Source: an uncultured Gammaproteobacteria bacterium (GTDB lineage: Bacteria > Pseudomonadota > Gammaproteobacteria > Nitrosococcales > Methylophagaceae). From it: a stretch of 64,000 nt of DNA. A program made the position numbers and the translations under genes. The stretch's first letter is position 1; the number at the start of each line of letters is the position of its first letter. The notes under the pieces are model-generated. The model saw only the letters and a list, made by a program, of their open reading frames with translations. It searched no databases and was not told the origin of the DNA. The stretch is from assembly GCA_905479985.1 (NCBI GenBank), contig CAJQOM010000016.1:62001-126000 (forward strand). The letters are read 5' to 3'. Below, piece after piece: positions 46,757 through 57,312 of this stretch.

Positions 46757-48596
46757 TCACCCCAAAATACTGGTCAATCATCTTGCGTGCCATTGGCGCG
46801 GCTGTTTTGCTACCACTACCGCCATTTTCGGCGACCACAACCACGACGAACTCTGGATTTTCAGCCGGAGCAAAGGCAATAAAAAGCGCATGATCATGTA
46901 ACTTTTTCGCCAAAGTTTCGGCATCATACTTTTCATCTTGTTTAATACCAAACACCTGCGCCGTACCCGTCTTACCGGCCACTTTGAATGGCAAACCCTT
47001 ACCGACTGATTTTGCTGTACCGCGTTGTCCAGATGTCACCTCAATCATAGAGTCAACCACTACCTGCCAATTTTCATTACTGACAATAGGTAAACTGTCG
47101 CCTCGCTTAACTGGCGTTAAATTAAGTTCGCTACCCGCATCTAGTCGACTGCCTCTTGCCACTTGAGGCAGCGTATTAATACCGCGCATCGCTAACATAG
47201 AAGTCGCATAAGCTAACTGAACTGGTGTGGTTTGATTAAACCCCTGACCGATGCCAGAAATTAAGGTTTCTCCCGGATACCAAACTTGGTTTCGTGCTGA
47301 TCTTTTCCATTCGCTAGAAGGAGATAAACCCCGACTTTCACTCGGCACATCAACACCTGACCGACGGCCAAAACTAAATAAATCTAAAAACTGATGTAAC
47401 CGGTCAATCCCCAGCACATTGGCTAAATCATAATAATAAACATCACAAGACTGCGCTAAGGATTGTTTCAAATCAACCCGCCCATGACCGTGTGACTTCC
47501 AACAACGGTACCGATGTTCTTTACCGGGTAAGGTATACCAACCCGGACAATAGGTTTTGGTACTTTTCTTGACAATCCCCAACTCTAATCCCGCTAAGGC
47601 AACGAAAGGTTTTAACGTTGAGCCTGGAGGGTAATGCCCACGCAAAGTACGATCAAATAACGGCCGATCGATTGAATCTCTCAGAACAGAATAATCTTTA
47701 CGACTAATCCCCGTCACAAATAAATTCGGATCAAAATCAGGCTTACTGACCATCGCCAAGACGCCACCTGTTTTAGGATCCATTGCTACGATAGCGCCGT
47801 TGTACTCACCCAATGCTTCAGCAGCAACTCGCTGTAATTGAATATCTAAATTTAAAAATAACGCCTGACCTGACACAGAAGCTTCATTATTTAACTCGCG
47901 AACCACACGCCCTTGAACATTTGTCTCGACTTGCTGATAACCTACTTGGCCATGAAGTAAATCTTCATAATATTTTTCAACACCTGTTTTACCTATCTGC
48001 AACGTGCCTTTATAGTTCTTCTCATCAATTAAACTCTGATCTTTTTCATTGATGCGTCCGACATACCCCACAGTATGAGCAAACAAAGCGCCATGAGGAT
48101 AATGTCGAATTAACCGGCCAACCACATCAACACCCGGAAAACGATGTCGGTTAGCAGAAAAAATTGCTACTTCTTGCTCGGTTAGCCGGTGTCGAATCAC
48201 AACATGACGAAAACGACGCTGTTGCTTAATCGTTTTCTCAATCTTCGCCACATCCTCAATGGACAGTGAAAACAAAACCGCTAATTCAGATAAAGTGTTA
48301 TCTAGCGTAACCACTTTTTCAGGAATCAATTCCAAGCTAAAAGTAGGTATATTTTCCGCTAATACAACACCATTACGATCATAGATAAGCCCACGCTGCG
48401 GTGGTAAGGGTTCGATATCCACCCTATTTTTATTCGATAAAACATCAAAGTGTTCATGTTCGATAACTTGCAATATAGCTAGCCTCGCCATCAAAACGGC
48501 AAATAAAATACCGGCGAAAATTGCAGCGAAAATCAGCCTATCATTGACTAAACGGCTCTCGTTAACGTGATCTTTTAATACAAACCGAGTCGACAT
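46743..48596 (-). CDS. mrdA: Penicillin-binding protein 2
   Basis: The 617-residue class B PBP has one N-terminal membrane helix (about residues 22-44), the PBP dimerisation region (LPPQRGLIYDRNGVVLAENIPT) and a transpeptidase domain with SxxK in PPGSTLKPF, SxN-type SCDVYYYDL and KTG in GKTGTAQVF. It crosslinks side-wall peptidoglycan with RodA, encoded next. Length fits E. coli PBP2 (633). The gene is separated from mreD by 167 bases that contain a large inverted repeat. Confidence 0.97.
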   Translation of the reverse strand: MSTRFVLKDHVNESRLVNDRLIFAAIFAGILFAVLMARLAILQVIEHEHFDVLSNKNRVDIEPLPPQRGLIYDRNGVVLAENIPTFSLELIPEKVVTLDNTLSELAVLFSLSIEDVAKIEKTIKQQRRFRHVVIRHRLTEQEVAIFSANRHRFPGVDVVGRLIRHYPHGALFAHTVGYVGRINEKDQSLIDEKNYKGTLQIGKTGVEKYYEDLLHGQVGYQQVETNVQGRVVRELNNEASVSGQALFLNLDIQLQRVAAEALGEYNGAIVAMDPKTGGVLAMVSKPDFDPNLFVTGISRKDYSVLRDSIDRPLFDRTLRGHYPPGSTLKPFVALAGLELGIVKKSTKTYCPGWYTLPGKEHRYRCWKSHGHGRVDLKQSLAQSCDVYYYDLANVLGIDRLHQFLDLFSFGRRSGVDVPSESRGLSPSSEWKRSARNQVWYPGETLISGIGQGFNQTTPVQLAYATSMLAMRGINTLPQVARGSRLDAGSELNLTPVKRGDSLPIVSNENWQVVVDSMIEVTSGQRGTAKSVGKGLPFKVAGKTGTAQVFGIKQDEKYDAETLAKKLHDHALFIAFAPAENPEFVVVVVAENGGSGSKTAAPMARKMIDQYFGVIVDE

Positions 48597-48658
48597 CGAA
48601 CCCTATGTCCTTTCAAAATGCACATTTTTAGTGCTAGTAATCGCCACATTGGCAAGGC

Positions 48659-48698
48659 ATCCTTTTCATATAATAGCCAAGCTATTACTGAAAAGGAT
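48659..48698. repeat. Long inverted repeat between mreD and mrdA
   Basis: ATCCTTTTCA...TAATAGC and GCTATTA...TGAAAAGGAT pair around a CAA loop with small mismatches in the middle (about 17 pairs). There is no T-run on either side, so it is probably not a simple terminator. Confidence 0.75.
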
Positions 48699-48763
48699 AA
48701 CGCAGTCCAGTGCGGTGAGTAGTGGTGATAAAAGTGTGTAGGTTGAATGGTCATGGGTATGCA

Positions 48764-49243
48764 TTATCTAACATGAAAAGTACGCCTAACACCACGCAAG
48801 AAAATATAAATAATTGGCCATAACACCGTACTAATAATGGCTGGTAACCAAGCATGCCAACCCGTTATTTTCGTCGTCATTACTACCGTAACCACATGTA
48901 CCAACAAAATCAGCGACATTAAGCTCAAAGCTTGTTGCCATAATGGAAACTGCCGCAACTGTAGGTGAAAATGTAAGATCAAATAAATCACTAAAGCATA
49001 AGCAAAAGCCAATATACCTAAAGTACCGCCGAGCAACACATCCATAAATAAGCCAACTAACCAGGCATACCCCACACCAACACGCCGGGGCAGCGCCATA
49101 GCCCAATACATCAAAGTCAATAACACCCATTCCGGTCGAAAATAACGTAATCCCTCAGGCAAGGGCATTAACATGAAGATCATCGCTAATAAAACCGACA
49201 TCACAATAATAAAACCGCCTTGCGGTTTATCGATTATTGCCAT
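48764..49243 (-). CDS. mreD: Rod shape-determining protein MreD
   Basis: The 159-residue membrane protein has five or six hydrophobic helices and MreD features (LPEGLRYFRPEWVLLTLMYWAMALPRRVG, GLFMDVLLGGTLG). It belongs to the elongasome and anchors MreC/MreB to the membrane. It is downstream of mreC with a one-base junction. Confidence 0.95.
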   Translation of the reverse strand: MAIIDKPQGGFIIVMSVLLAMIFMLMPLPEGLRYFRPEWVLLTLMYWAMALPRRVGVGYAWLVGLFMDVLLGGTLGILAFAYALVIYLILHFHLQLRQFPLWQQALSLMSLILLVHVVTVVMTTKITGWHAWLPAIISTVLWPIIYIFLRGVRRTFHVR

Positions 49244-50121
49244 TACTCGACACCCTCCGACTCGATGGTGTCAATTGCATCAATTACTTCTACGGATTCA
49301 ACTACTTCGACGACATCAACTTCACTAACTTCATCCACGGGGTCAATCACGTCATCATCAACCCGAGGTAAAACTAATAACACTTCTCGACTGGTCGCTA
49401 AATCAGCAGCAGGCTGGACTTTAATATTGGCAAAAGGCTTACCTGCCGGCCGACTAATGGCACTGATTGTGCCAACAGGGTAACCCACCGGAAAACGCCC
49501 GCCTAAACCTGATGTCAGCAGCAGGTCTCCAACACGGACATCCGCATTATGGGGCAAATGTTCCAATTGCAACGGCTTTGCCAAACCTCGACCCGTAATA
49601 ATAGAACGTAAACCATTTCGGTTTATCTGGACCGGGATAGCATGGCTCGGATCTGTTAATAAAATAGCCCGGCTAGAAAAACGGCTCACAGACATCACTT
49701 GTCCCATCACACCACGCGCATCTAAAACCGGCTGCCCCTCAAAAACGGCGTATCGCTCACCACGATTAATCACAACTTGTTGCGAAAAGGGATCAGAATC
49801 AATCGTTAACAATTCAGCCACTAATACTCGCTCAGATAACCGAAATGAAGAGCCTAACAACTCATGCAAGCGCATATTCTCACGCTCTAAAGATGCCAGC
49901 TTCTGTAATCGAACACTGTTCAGTAAATTAGTGGCTTTTAAGCTTACATTTTGTTCTTTTAAATCAGTACGACTTTGGAAGTAATCGCTCGTCCAATGAC
50001 CGATATCACTCGGAAAAGAAGCCATTAGCTGCACAGGATACATCACCGTGGCTAAATTACTTCTCACACCAGAAAAAGTGTTTAGACGTGAATCAAGAAA
50101 AAACAATGTCAACGAGGCCAA
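49243..50121 (-). CDS. mreC: Rod shape-determining protein MreC
   Basis: The 292-residue protein has one N-terminal membrane segment and a periplasmic coiled coil (KEQNVSLKATNLLNSVRLQKLASLERENMRLHELLG). The MreC beta-barrels follow, with INRGERYAVFEGQPVLDARGVMGQV and GLGGRFPVGYPVGTI. Family members link MreB to PBP2. The last 40 residues are an acidic low-complexity tail rich in Val, Glu and Asp (DDDVIDPVDEVSEVDVVEVV), which looks like an added, flexible end. Confidence 0.96.
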   Translation of the reverse strand: MASLTLFFLDSRLNTFSGVRSNLATVMYPVQLMASFPSDIGHWTSDYFQSRTDLKEQNVSLKATNLLNSVRLQKLASLERENMRLHELLGSSFRLSERVLVAELLTIDSDPFSQQVVINRGERYAVFEGQPVLDARGVMGQVMSVSRFSSRAILLTDPSHAIPVQINRNGLRSIITGRGLAKPLQLEHLPHNADVRVGDLLLTSGLGGRFPVGYPVGTISAISRPAGKPFANIKVQPAADLATSREVLLVLPRVDDDVIDPVDEVSEVDVVEVVESVEVIDAIDTIESEGVE

Positions 50122-50197
50122 AAATGCCAGCGTTAAACGGGTATTTAATGATGCACGATTTGTAAATAACGGTTTAATTATCTAATACCCAGAAACG

Positions 50198-50231
50198 AAA
50201 AAACCCTCGTAAATAACGTCATTTACAAAGG
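50198..50231 (-). terminator. Terminator between mreB and mreC
   Basis: On the minus strand CCTTTGTAAAT and ATTTACGAGGG pair with G-U wobbles around a short loop and are followed by six T residues. It would reduce mreCD relative to mreB. Confidence 0.8.
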
Positions 50232-50254
50232 TCTTCATAGTGTAAAGCAAAGTC

Positions 50255-51316
<1,062 letters not shown>

Positions 51317-51422
51317 TCAATATATAAAAAAAGGTACTTTATCAATGCAATGGGCTGTTGAGCAAGCCGCGAATCATTTAAACTTCACACTTTCGAGTAA
51401 AAAGTCAGCATTAGGACCATCA

Positions 51423-51710
51423 ATGAGTTTAGATAAAACAGATGTAGAAAAGATTGCCCATCTAGCGCGCTTAGCCATAGATGACAGCGATATCCCTCAT
51501 TATGCGCAAGATTTAACCACTATCTTTGGTTTAGTCGAACAACTCAGCAGCGTCAATACCGATGGGATTACCCCAATGGCACACCCACTGGACGCCGTCC
51601 AAAGATTACGCCCAGATCACGCCACAGAAACCGATCAACGCGAACAATTCCAAGCTATCGCGCCAAAAACTGAAGCAGGTGTTTACCTGGTCCCACAAGT
51701 TATCGAGTAA
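51423..51710 (+). CDS. gatC: Glutamyl-tRNA(Gln)/Asp-tRNA(Asn) amidotransferase subunit C
   Basis: From the ATG at 51423 the product is 95 residues, the family length; the longer frame from 51345 begins with residues unlike GatC. It contains MSLDKTDVEKIAHLARLAIDD and TPMAHPLDAVQRLRPD. GatC stabilises GatA in the complex that amidates misacylated tRNA. It lies 10 bases upstream of gatA. Confidence 0.95.
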   Translation: MSLDKTDVEKIAHLARLAIDDSDIPHYAQDLTTIFGLVEQLSSVNTDGITPMAHPLDAVQRLRPDHATETDQREQFQAIAPKTEAGVYLVPQVIE

Positions 51711-51720
51711 CAGGTAAATC

Positions 51721-53175
51721 ATGCATACAAAAACACTTATCGAATTATCAACCGCATTGCACAATGGCGACATCAGCAGTGTAGAGCTAACACAACATTA
51801 TTTAAACAGAATCAATTCGCATAATAGCGAACTCAACGCCTTTATCACTGTGGCCGAAGATCATGCGTTAGAACAAGCCCGCGCAGCAGATAGTCGCCTA
51901 CAACAAAAAACGGCAGGTCGACTGACTGGGATTCCACTCGCACACAAAGATATCTTTTGCACCGAAGGCCTCCGTACCAGTTGCGGTTCAAAAATGCTCG
52001 ATAACTTTATTGCACCCTACAACGCCACTGTCGTTGAAAAAACCAACGCAGCAGGTATGGTCACATTGGGTAAAACCAATATGGATGAATTTGCCATGGG
52101 CTCATCCAACGAGACCAGCTTTTACGGACAAGTACAAAACCCTTGGGATAAGCAATACGTGCCCGGTGGCTCATCAGGTGGCTCAGCCGCAGCAGTTGCC
52201 GCTAATCTAGCCCCTATTGCCACAGGAACCGACACGGGTGGTTCAATCCGCCAGCCAGCCTCATTATGTAACCTCACCGGCTTAAAGCCGACTTATGGCC
52301 GTATCTCACGTTACGGCATGATTGCCTTCGCTTCTAGCTTAGATCAAGCTGGCCCAATGGCCCATAGTGCTGAAGATGCTGCATTGTTACTCAATGAAAT
52401 GGCTGGGTTTGATCCGCGTGACTCCACCAGCGTAGAACAAGATGTGCCCGATTACTCGGCCACACTCAATGATTCAATCGAAGGCCTAAAAATCGGCTTG
52501 CCCAAAGAGTACTTTGGCGAAGGCTTAGATCCCCAAGTGGCTGCAGCAGTCGAAACGGCAATTAAAACATACGAATCGCTCGGCGCAATCATAAAAGACA
52601 TCACACTCCCAAATACCAGCCTTGCTGTTCCAACCTATTATGTCGTCGCGCCAGCAGAGTGCTCATCAAATCTATCCAGAATGGACGGCGTTCGCTTTGG
52701 TCACCGCTGTGATGATCCCAAAGACTTGCTCGACCTCTACCAACGTTCACGTGGTGAAGGTTTTGGGGAAGAAGTAAAACGTCGCATCATGATTGGCACA
52801 TATGCTTTATCAGCAGGCTATTACGATGCTTACTACTTAAAGGCCCAACAATGTCGCCGTCTCATCAGTGACGACTTCAAACAAGCCTTCAATGACGTTG
52901 ATGTCATCATGGGACCAACAGCACCAACAACGGCATTTAAACTCGGTGCCAAAACCGATGATCCTGTCGCGATGTACCTTGCTGACATCTACACCATCAG
53001 CACTAATTTAGCCGGCCTGCCGGGGATGTCGATCCCTGCTGGTTTTGTGAAAGGCTTACCCGTTGGATTACAAATCATTGGTAACTACTTTGATGAAGCG
53101 CGTCTACTCAACGTAGCCCATCGCTATCAGCAAGCCACTGACTGGCATCAACAAAGCCCAGACAACTTTAAATAA
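51721..53175 (+). CDS. gatA: Glutamyl-tRNA(Gln)/Asp-tRNA(Asn) amidotransferase subunit A
   Basis: The 484-residue amidase-signature protein shows the catalytic Lys-Ser-Ser triad: Lys in LAHKDIFC, Ser in [15 protein letters not shown] and Ser in [12 protein letters not shown]. It hydrolyses glutamine to give ammonia for tRNA amidation. In most related bacteria gatB follows immediately, but here the next gene is a TlpA-like redoxin, so gatB must be elsewhere. Confidence 0.97.
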   Translation: MHTKTLIELSTALHNGDISSVELTQHYLNRINSHNSELNAFITVAEDHALEQARAADSRLQQKTAGRLTGIPLAHKDIFCTEGLRTSCGSKMLDNFIAPYNATVVEKTNAAGMVTLGKTNMDEFAMGSSNETSFYGQVQNPWDKQYVPGGSSGGSAAAVAANLAPIATGTDTGGSIRQPASLCNLTGLKPTYGRISRYGMIAFASSLDQAGPMAHSAEDAALLLNEMAGFDPRDSTSVEQDVPDYSATLNDSIEGLKIGLPKEYFGEGLDPQVAAAVETAIKTYESLGAIIKDITLPNTSLAVPTYYVVAPAECSSNLSRMDGVRFGHRCDDPKDLLDLYQRSRGEGFGEEVKRRIMIGTYALSAGYYDAYYLKAQQCRRLISDDFKQAFNDVDVIMGPTAPTTAFKLGAKTDDPVAMYLADIYTISTNLAGLPGMSIPAGFVKGLPVGLQIIGNYFDEARLLNVAHRYQQATDWHQQSPDNFK

Positions 53176-53248
53176 CACACCATAAAGAATGGCACTTATG
53201 TTCATCATTCGTGTCATATCATCACTATGACAACAAGAGTGCCTCACC

Positions 53249-53758
53249 ATGACTTCTCTTAAAAAACCATTGTTATTCGCCCTCATCTTATCTGGCTTAT
53301 TATTTGCCGTTATTTGGATGAAAAGTAATAACACCCAAACGGCGCCAGATATCACTTTCGCCGACATAGATGGGCAACAACACAGTCTTACACAGTATGC
53401 CAATCAACCCGTTTTAATGATTTTTTGGGCAACAGACTGTCCCGGTTGCGTTCAAGAAATGCCCGAGCTTAATGCGCTTTATCAGGATTACGCCGATAAA
53501 GGCTTAGCCATGATTGGGGTGGCGATGTCACATGACTCACCTGAACATATCGATGCCATGCGACAACAACGCCAACTGCCTTACACCCTGACATGGGATC
53601 AAAATGACGACATTGCAACCGCATTTAACCGCGTTCGTGTCACACCTACCCACTTCCTAATCGCCCCAAATGGCGAAATTGTCATGCGCAAAATTGGCAC
53701 ACTCAATTTCGAGCACTTACGTGAAAAGATAGATAACATGCTGCTTACGCCAGCATAG
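53249..53758 (+). CDS. TlpA/ResA-like thiol-disulfide redoxin
   Basis: The 169-residue protein has an N-terminal membrane helix (residues 6-24) and an AhpC/TSA-type thioredoxin fold: APDITFADIDGQQHSL, the active site FWATDCPGCVQEMPEL (CPGC) and PTHFLIAPNGEIV. It should be tethered in the periplasm and reduce or oxidise disulfides, for example in cytochrome maturation. It is monocistronic between gatA and rpmB. Confidence 0.9.
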   Translation: MTSLKKPLLFALILSGLLFAVIWMKSNNTQTAPDITFADIDGQQHSLTQYANQPVLMIFWATDCPGCVQEMPELNALYQDYADKGLAMIGVAMSHDSPEHIDAMRQQRQLPYTLTWDQNDDIATAFNRVRVTPTHFLIAPNGEIVMRKIGTLNFEHLREKIDNMLLTPA

Positions 53759-53881
53759 ACATAATTCGATTACACATCGGATTTTATATATGGTATAAAG
53801 TTCGGCTTTGTAGTTTCAGATGGGGCCGTTAGATACGTCCCTTTATAATAGTTTAAAAGTTCATCAGGAGCAGGTTCTAAA

Positions 53882-54118
53882 ATGGCCAGAGTATGTCAGG
53901 TAACGGGTAAACGCCCTATGAGCGGTAACAACGTTTCTCACGCCCACAACAAAACACGTCGTCGCTTTCTTCCAAACCTTCACCCACACCGTTTTTGGGT
54001 TGAAGCAGAAAATCGTTGGGTCAAGCTACGTGTCAGTAATCACGGTCTACGCATTATCGATAAGAAAGGTATAGACGTTGTATTAACTGAAATCCGTGCC
54101 CGCGGCGAAAAAGTCTAG
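53882..54118 (+). CDS. rpmB: 50S ribosomal protein L28
   Basis: The 78-residue protein is L28: [34 protein letters not shown] and the C-terminal [20 protein letters not shown]. It is followed after 11 bases by rpmG, the conserved pair in gammaproteobacteria. Confidence 0.99.
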   Translation: MARVCQVTGKRPMSGNNVSHAHNKTRRRFLPNLHPHRFWVEAENRWVKLRVSNHGLRIIDKKGIDVVLTEIRARGEKV

Positions 54119-54129
54119 GAGAATAGAAC

Positions 54130-54285
54130 ATGCGCGATAAAATTAAATTAGTCTCATCAGCAGGTACCGGTCACTACTACACGACCGATAAAAACAAACG
54201 TACCATGCCAGAAAAACTGGAAATGAAGAAATTTGATCCAGTTGTTCGTAAACATGTCATGTATAAAGAAGCTAAAATAAAATAG
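54130..54285 (+). CDS. rpmG: 50S ribosomal protein L33
   Basis: A 51-residue frame: [22 protein letters not shown], then KMPE-like and [19 protein letters not shown], the L33 signature. There are no Cys residues, so it is the zinc-free (C-minus) form. It has AGGAG about six bases upstream of the ATG. Confidence 0.98.
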   Translation: MRDKIKLVSSAGTGHYYTTDKNKRTMPEKLEMKKFDPVVRKHVMYKEAKIK

Positions 54286-54310
54286 TCCCTTTTACATTGA
54301 ATAATATAAA

Positions 54311-54334
54311 AGCCTGCCTAGTGCAGGTTTTTTT
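54311..54334 (+). terminator. Rho-independent terminator after rpmG
   Basis: CCTGC and GCAGG form a short stem around CTAGT, followed by at least seven T residues. Confidence 0.75.
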
Positions 54335-54396
54335 ATGCCAAGCGGTGCTATTCTAAATTTCTTTAAAATATTGCTATAAGCGCTCAAGGGAATAAC

Positions 54397-55620
54397 ATGT
54401 CATCCGATAGTCTTGCCAATTCAATTTTCCTCGCTAGACAACCCATTTTTGACAATAATCTTGCCCTCTTCGCCTATGAACTGCTCTTTCGCAGTAACCA
54501 AACCAATCAATCAGGTGTCGATGATATTAATGGTGACAGTGCAACAAGCCAAGTCATCAACCACACCTTCTTAGAATTTGGTATCGAACGTGTCTTAGGT
54601 GACAAACTAGGCTTTATCAACTTAACGCGTGCTTTTTTAACTGGCGAAATCTCCTTGCCTTTTGACCATAAAAATATCGTTTTAGAAGTCCTAGAAGACA
54701 TCGAGATTGACGACGAAATCGTTCAATCCGTGACCCATTTCTCAGAACAGGGCTTCACGATTGCACTCGATGATTTTATCTATCACGAAGATTTCAAACC
54801 ACTTGTCGACGTGGCAGATATCATCAAAATTGACCTGCTCGCCCTAACTGACGAAGAACTAGCAGAACATGTCAACATACTTAAAGGCTTTGGCGTCAAA
54901 CTCCTCGCTGAAAAAGTAGAAACCGAAGCGCAATTCCAGCGGTGTAAAGAACTAGGCTTCGACTACTACCAAGGCTATTTCTTCTGCAAGCCTACTATTA
55001 TCGATGATAAGCCCTTACCCGATAATAAAATAGCGGCGCTACATCTTTTAAGTGAACTGCAACGCGCTGACATCAACATTACAGAAATAGACGGGCTCAT
55101 TAAACAAGATGTCTCGCTCAGCTTTAAGCTATTACGCTGCCTGAACTCTGCCAGTTTTGCCTTATCCAAACGCGTCCTTTCCATAAAGCAGGCTGTGATT
55201 TGCTTAGGGCTTGATGCAGTCAAATCATGGGCTACCATCATTGCTTTCTCTAATATCGACACACCGGCATCCACTGAATTATTAACAACCGCACTTGTCC
55301 GCGCTAAAATGGCAGAAGTGCTAGCGCCAGCATTCGGATGCAACAGCGAAACTGCTTTTATGCTCGGACTATTTTCCGTCTCTGACGCACTATTTAACAA
55401 ACCAATGCAAGAACTACTGGCGCCATTGCCTATTGCAGATACAATCAAACTAGCCTTACTCGATGCCGAGGGACCTTTGGGAAAACTATTAATGTTCGTC
55501 AGAACACATGAACGTGGCTCATTGACTGTCATGCCAAAGTCTCTTAGCATTCCTGACATTAACCAGGCATTTATCACCGCAACAGATTGGGCTAACCATT
55601 CTTTAGAGACTATCAAATAA
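54397..55620 (+). CDS. EAL-HDOD protein (degenerate EAL domain)
   Basis: The 407-residue protein joins an N-terminal EAL-like domain (about residues 8-205) to an HDOD domain (about 206-400). The EAL motif is replaced by YELLFR and only some metal-binding residues remain, although DDF, KIDLL and AEKVET are present, so c-di-GMP hydrolysis is doubtful. The HDOD part has LLRCLNSASFALSKRVLSIKQAVICLG. This is the CdgJ/YuxH architecture, a signalling adaptor. It lies three bases before the ABC ATPase gene. Confidence 0.9.
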   Translation: MSSDSLANSIFLARQPIFDNNLALFAYELLFRSNQTNQSGVDDINGDSATSQVINHTFLEFGIERVLGDKLGFINLTRAFLTGEISLPFDHKNIVLEVLEDIEIDDEIVQSVTHFSEQGFTIALDDFIYHEDFKPLVDVADIIKIDLLALTDEELAEHVNILKGFGVKLLAEKVETEAQFQRCKELGFDYYQGYFFCKPTIIDDKPLPDNKIAALHLLSELQRADINITEIDGLIKQDVSLSFKLLRCLNSASFALSKRVLSIKQAVICLGLDAVKSWATIIAFSNIDTPASTELLTTALVRAKMAEVLAPAFGCNSETAFMLGLFSVSDALFNKPMQELLAPLPIADTIKLALLDAEGPLGKLLMFVRTHERGSLTVMPKSLSIPDINQAFITATDWANHSLETIK

Positions 55621-55623
55621 ACT

Positions 55624-56571
55624 GTGACATCACCGCTGCTTTCCGCCAAATCACTCTCACGCTTCTACGGCCCACAACGGGCAGTCAACAAACTCGACTT
55701 CGAGATTTATAAAGGTGAAGTACTCGGCTTTCTAGGCCCCAATGGCGCTGGTAAAAGCACCAGTATGAAAATGTTAAGTGGTAACCTCGCACCCAATGAA
55801 GGTGAAATCACCATCAATGGTTATGATCTCCTCAGCCAACCGAAGCAAGCCAAAGCGCATATCGGCTACCTACCAGAACAACCGCCCTTGTATAAAGAGT
55901 TATCTGTCATCGAATTTCTATCATTCTGTGCCAGAATAAACCAAATTCCATCCGCCAAAAGAAAACAAGCCGTCGAGACGACGATTGAACGGTGTGGCCT
56001 AGGCAATGTCAGAAAACGCCTCATCAGCCACCTCTCTAAAGGCTACCAACAACGCGTTGGTATCGCTCAGGCCATCGTACATACACCAGCAGTTATCATT
56101 CTAGACGAACCGACATCAGGCTTAGATCCTATCCAAATAAGAGAAATCCGCCAACTCATTAAAGACATTGCTCAAGAACACAGTGTTATTTTATCCACAC
56201 ATATTCTGCCCGAAGTACAAATGCTCTGTGATCGCGTCAAGATCATTAATCAAGGCACATTGGTTTTTAACGACACCACGCAAGCCTTACAACAACAAAT
56301 GCAATCCTCAAGCTTATTGGTCACACTCGAATCCCCCCCCACACTCACAACACTAGAGCAGATCAACGGTGTCACGCTTGTCACAGCCTTATCCAACACC
56401 CGCTTCAAGATTCATTATCAACCTGAACAAAACCCAACACAAATGATCCTTGAAGCTGCCATAGCCCAGCAGTGGCAATTAACATCATTATCGCCAGAAC
56501 AACACTCTCTGGAAGATGTTTTTATGAACATTATCCAGCAAGAAACAGAACAACTAGGAGAACAAGCCTAA
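55624..56571 (+). CDS. ABC transporter ATP-binding protein (GldA-like)
   Basis: The 315-residue ATPase starts at GTG and has the Walker A GPNGAGKST, Q-loop region YLPEQPPLYKELS, signature LSKGYQQRVGIAQAI and Walker B VIILDEPTSGLDP. A C-terminal extension of about 90 residues is as in GldA/NatA-type exporters. It is the first gene of a four-gene run with a permease, a GldG-like protein and a DUF4340 protein; the substrate is unknown. Confidence 0.93.
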   Translation: MTSPLLSAKSLSRFYGPQRAVNKLDFEIYKGEVLGFLGPNGAGKSTSMKMLSGNLAPNEGEITINGYDLLSQPKQAKAHIGYLPEQPPLYKELSVIEFLSFCARINQIPSAKRKQAVETTIERCGLGNVRKRLISHLSKGYQQRVGIAQAIVHTPAVIILDEPTSGLDPIQIREIRQLIKDIAQEHSVILSTHILPEVQMLCDRVKIINQGTLVFNDTTQALQQQMQSSSLLVTLESPPTLTTLEQINGVTLVTALSNTRFKIHYQPEQNPTQMILEAAIAQQWQLTSLSPEQHSLEDVFMNIIQQETEQLGEQA

Positions 56572-57311
56572 TGTTCACCATAGCCCGACATGAACTTTAC
56601 CGGCTATTTTTATCCCCTTTAGCATGGCTGATTCTCGCCTTAAGTCAGCTCATCCTCGCTTATCTGTTCTTGACCCATATCGACTACTTCATGCAAGTCC
56701 AGGGCAAAATTTCAGCAATTCCAGGCGCACCGGGCGTCACCGAACTTGTTGCACTGCCTTTATTTAATAATGCTGCCACCATCTTATTATTACTCACCCC
56801 ACTCATCACCATGCGCTTGATCGCTGAAGAACGCCGAAATGACAGCTTCCCCCTATTACTGTCCGCCCCCTTATCAGCCACCCAAATCGTATTGGGAAAA
56901 TACTTTGGGACACTCGGGTTTTTCTTAATGCTTGTCGGCCTAATTGCCTGTATGCCGCTGTCACTCTCGACCGGCACCACACTTGATCTCACAGCCATTG
57001 CATCAGGTGTTTTTGGCCTAACCTTGTTAGTCGCCAGTTTTACCGCCATTGGCCTCTTTCTATCCTCATTGACTAAACAGCCGACCATTGCTGCCATCAG
57101 TACATTCAGTACCCTATTCTTCCTATGGATCATTGACTGGGCCGGCAATACCGGCGAATCAACTTTGCTCAGCTGGCTCTCTTTGCTCAGTCATTTTCAG
57201 CCTATTCTACAAGGTGATATTCATAGCAAAGACATCGCCTATTACGGCATTGTCATCCTGTTTTTCCTAACGCTCACCATTCACCGCATTAACGCACAGC
57301 GTCTCAGTTAA
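56571..57311 (+). CDS. ABC transporter permease (GldF-like)
   Basis: The start is the ATG at 56571, overlapping the ATPase stop by one base (TAATG); the longer frame from 56472 lies inside the ATPase gene. The 246-residue product has six hydrophobic segments and the ABC-2 pattern MFTIARHELYRLFLSPLAW, LLTPLITMRLIAEERRNDSFPLLLSAPLS. It is the membrane part of the adjacent ATPase and resembles GldF-type permeases. Confidence 0.9.
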   Translation: MFTIARHELYRLFLSPLAWLILALSQLILAYLFLTHIDYFMQVQGKISAIPGAPGVTELVALPLFNNAATILLLLTPLITMRLIAEERRNDSFPLLLSAPLSATQIVLGKYFGTLGFFLMLVGLIACMPLSLSTGTTLDLTAIASGVFGLTLLVASFTAIGLFLSSLTKQPTIAAISTFSTLFFLWIIDWAGNTGESTLLSWLSLLSHFQPILQGDIHSKDIAYYGIVILFFLTLTIHRINAQRLS

Positions 57312-57312
57312 C

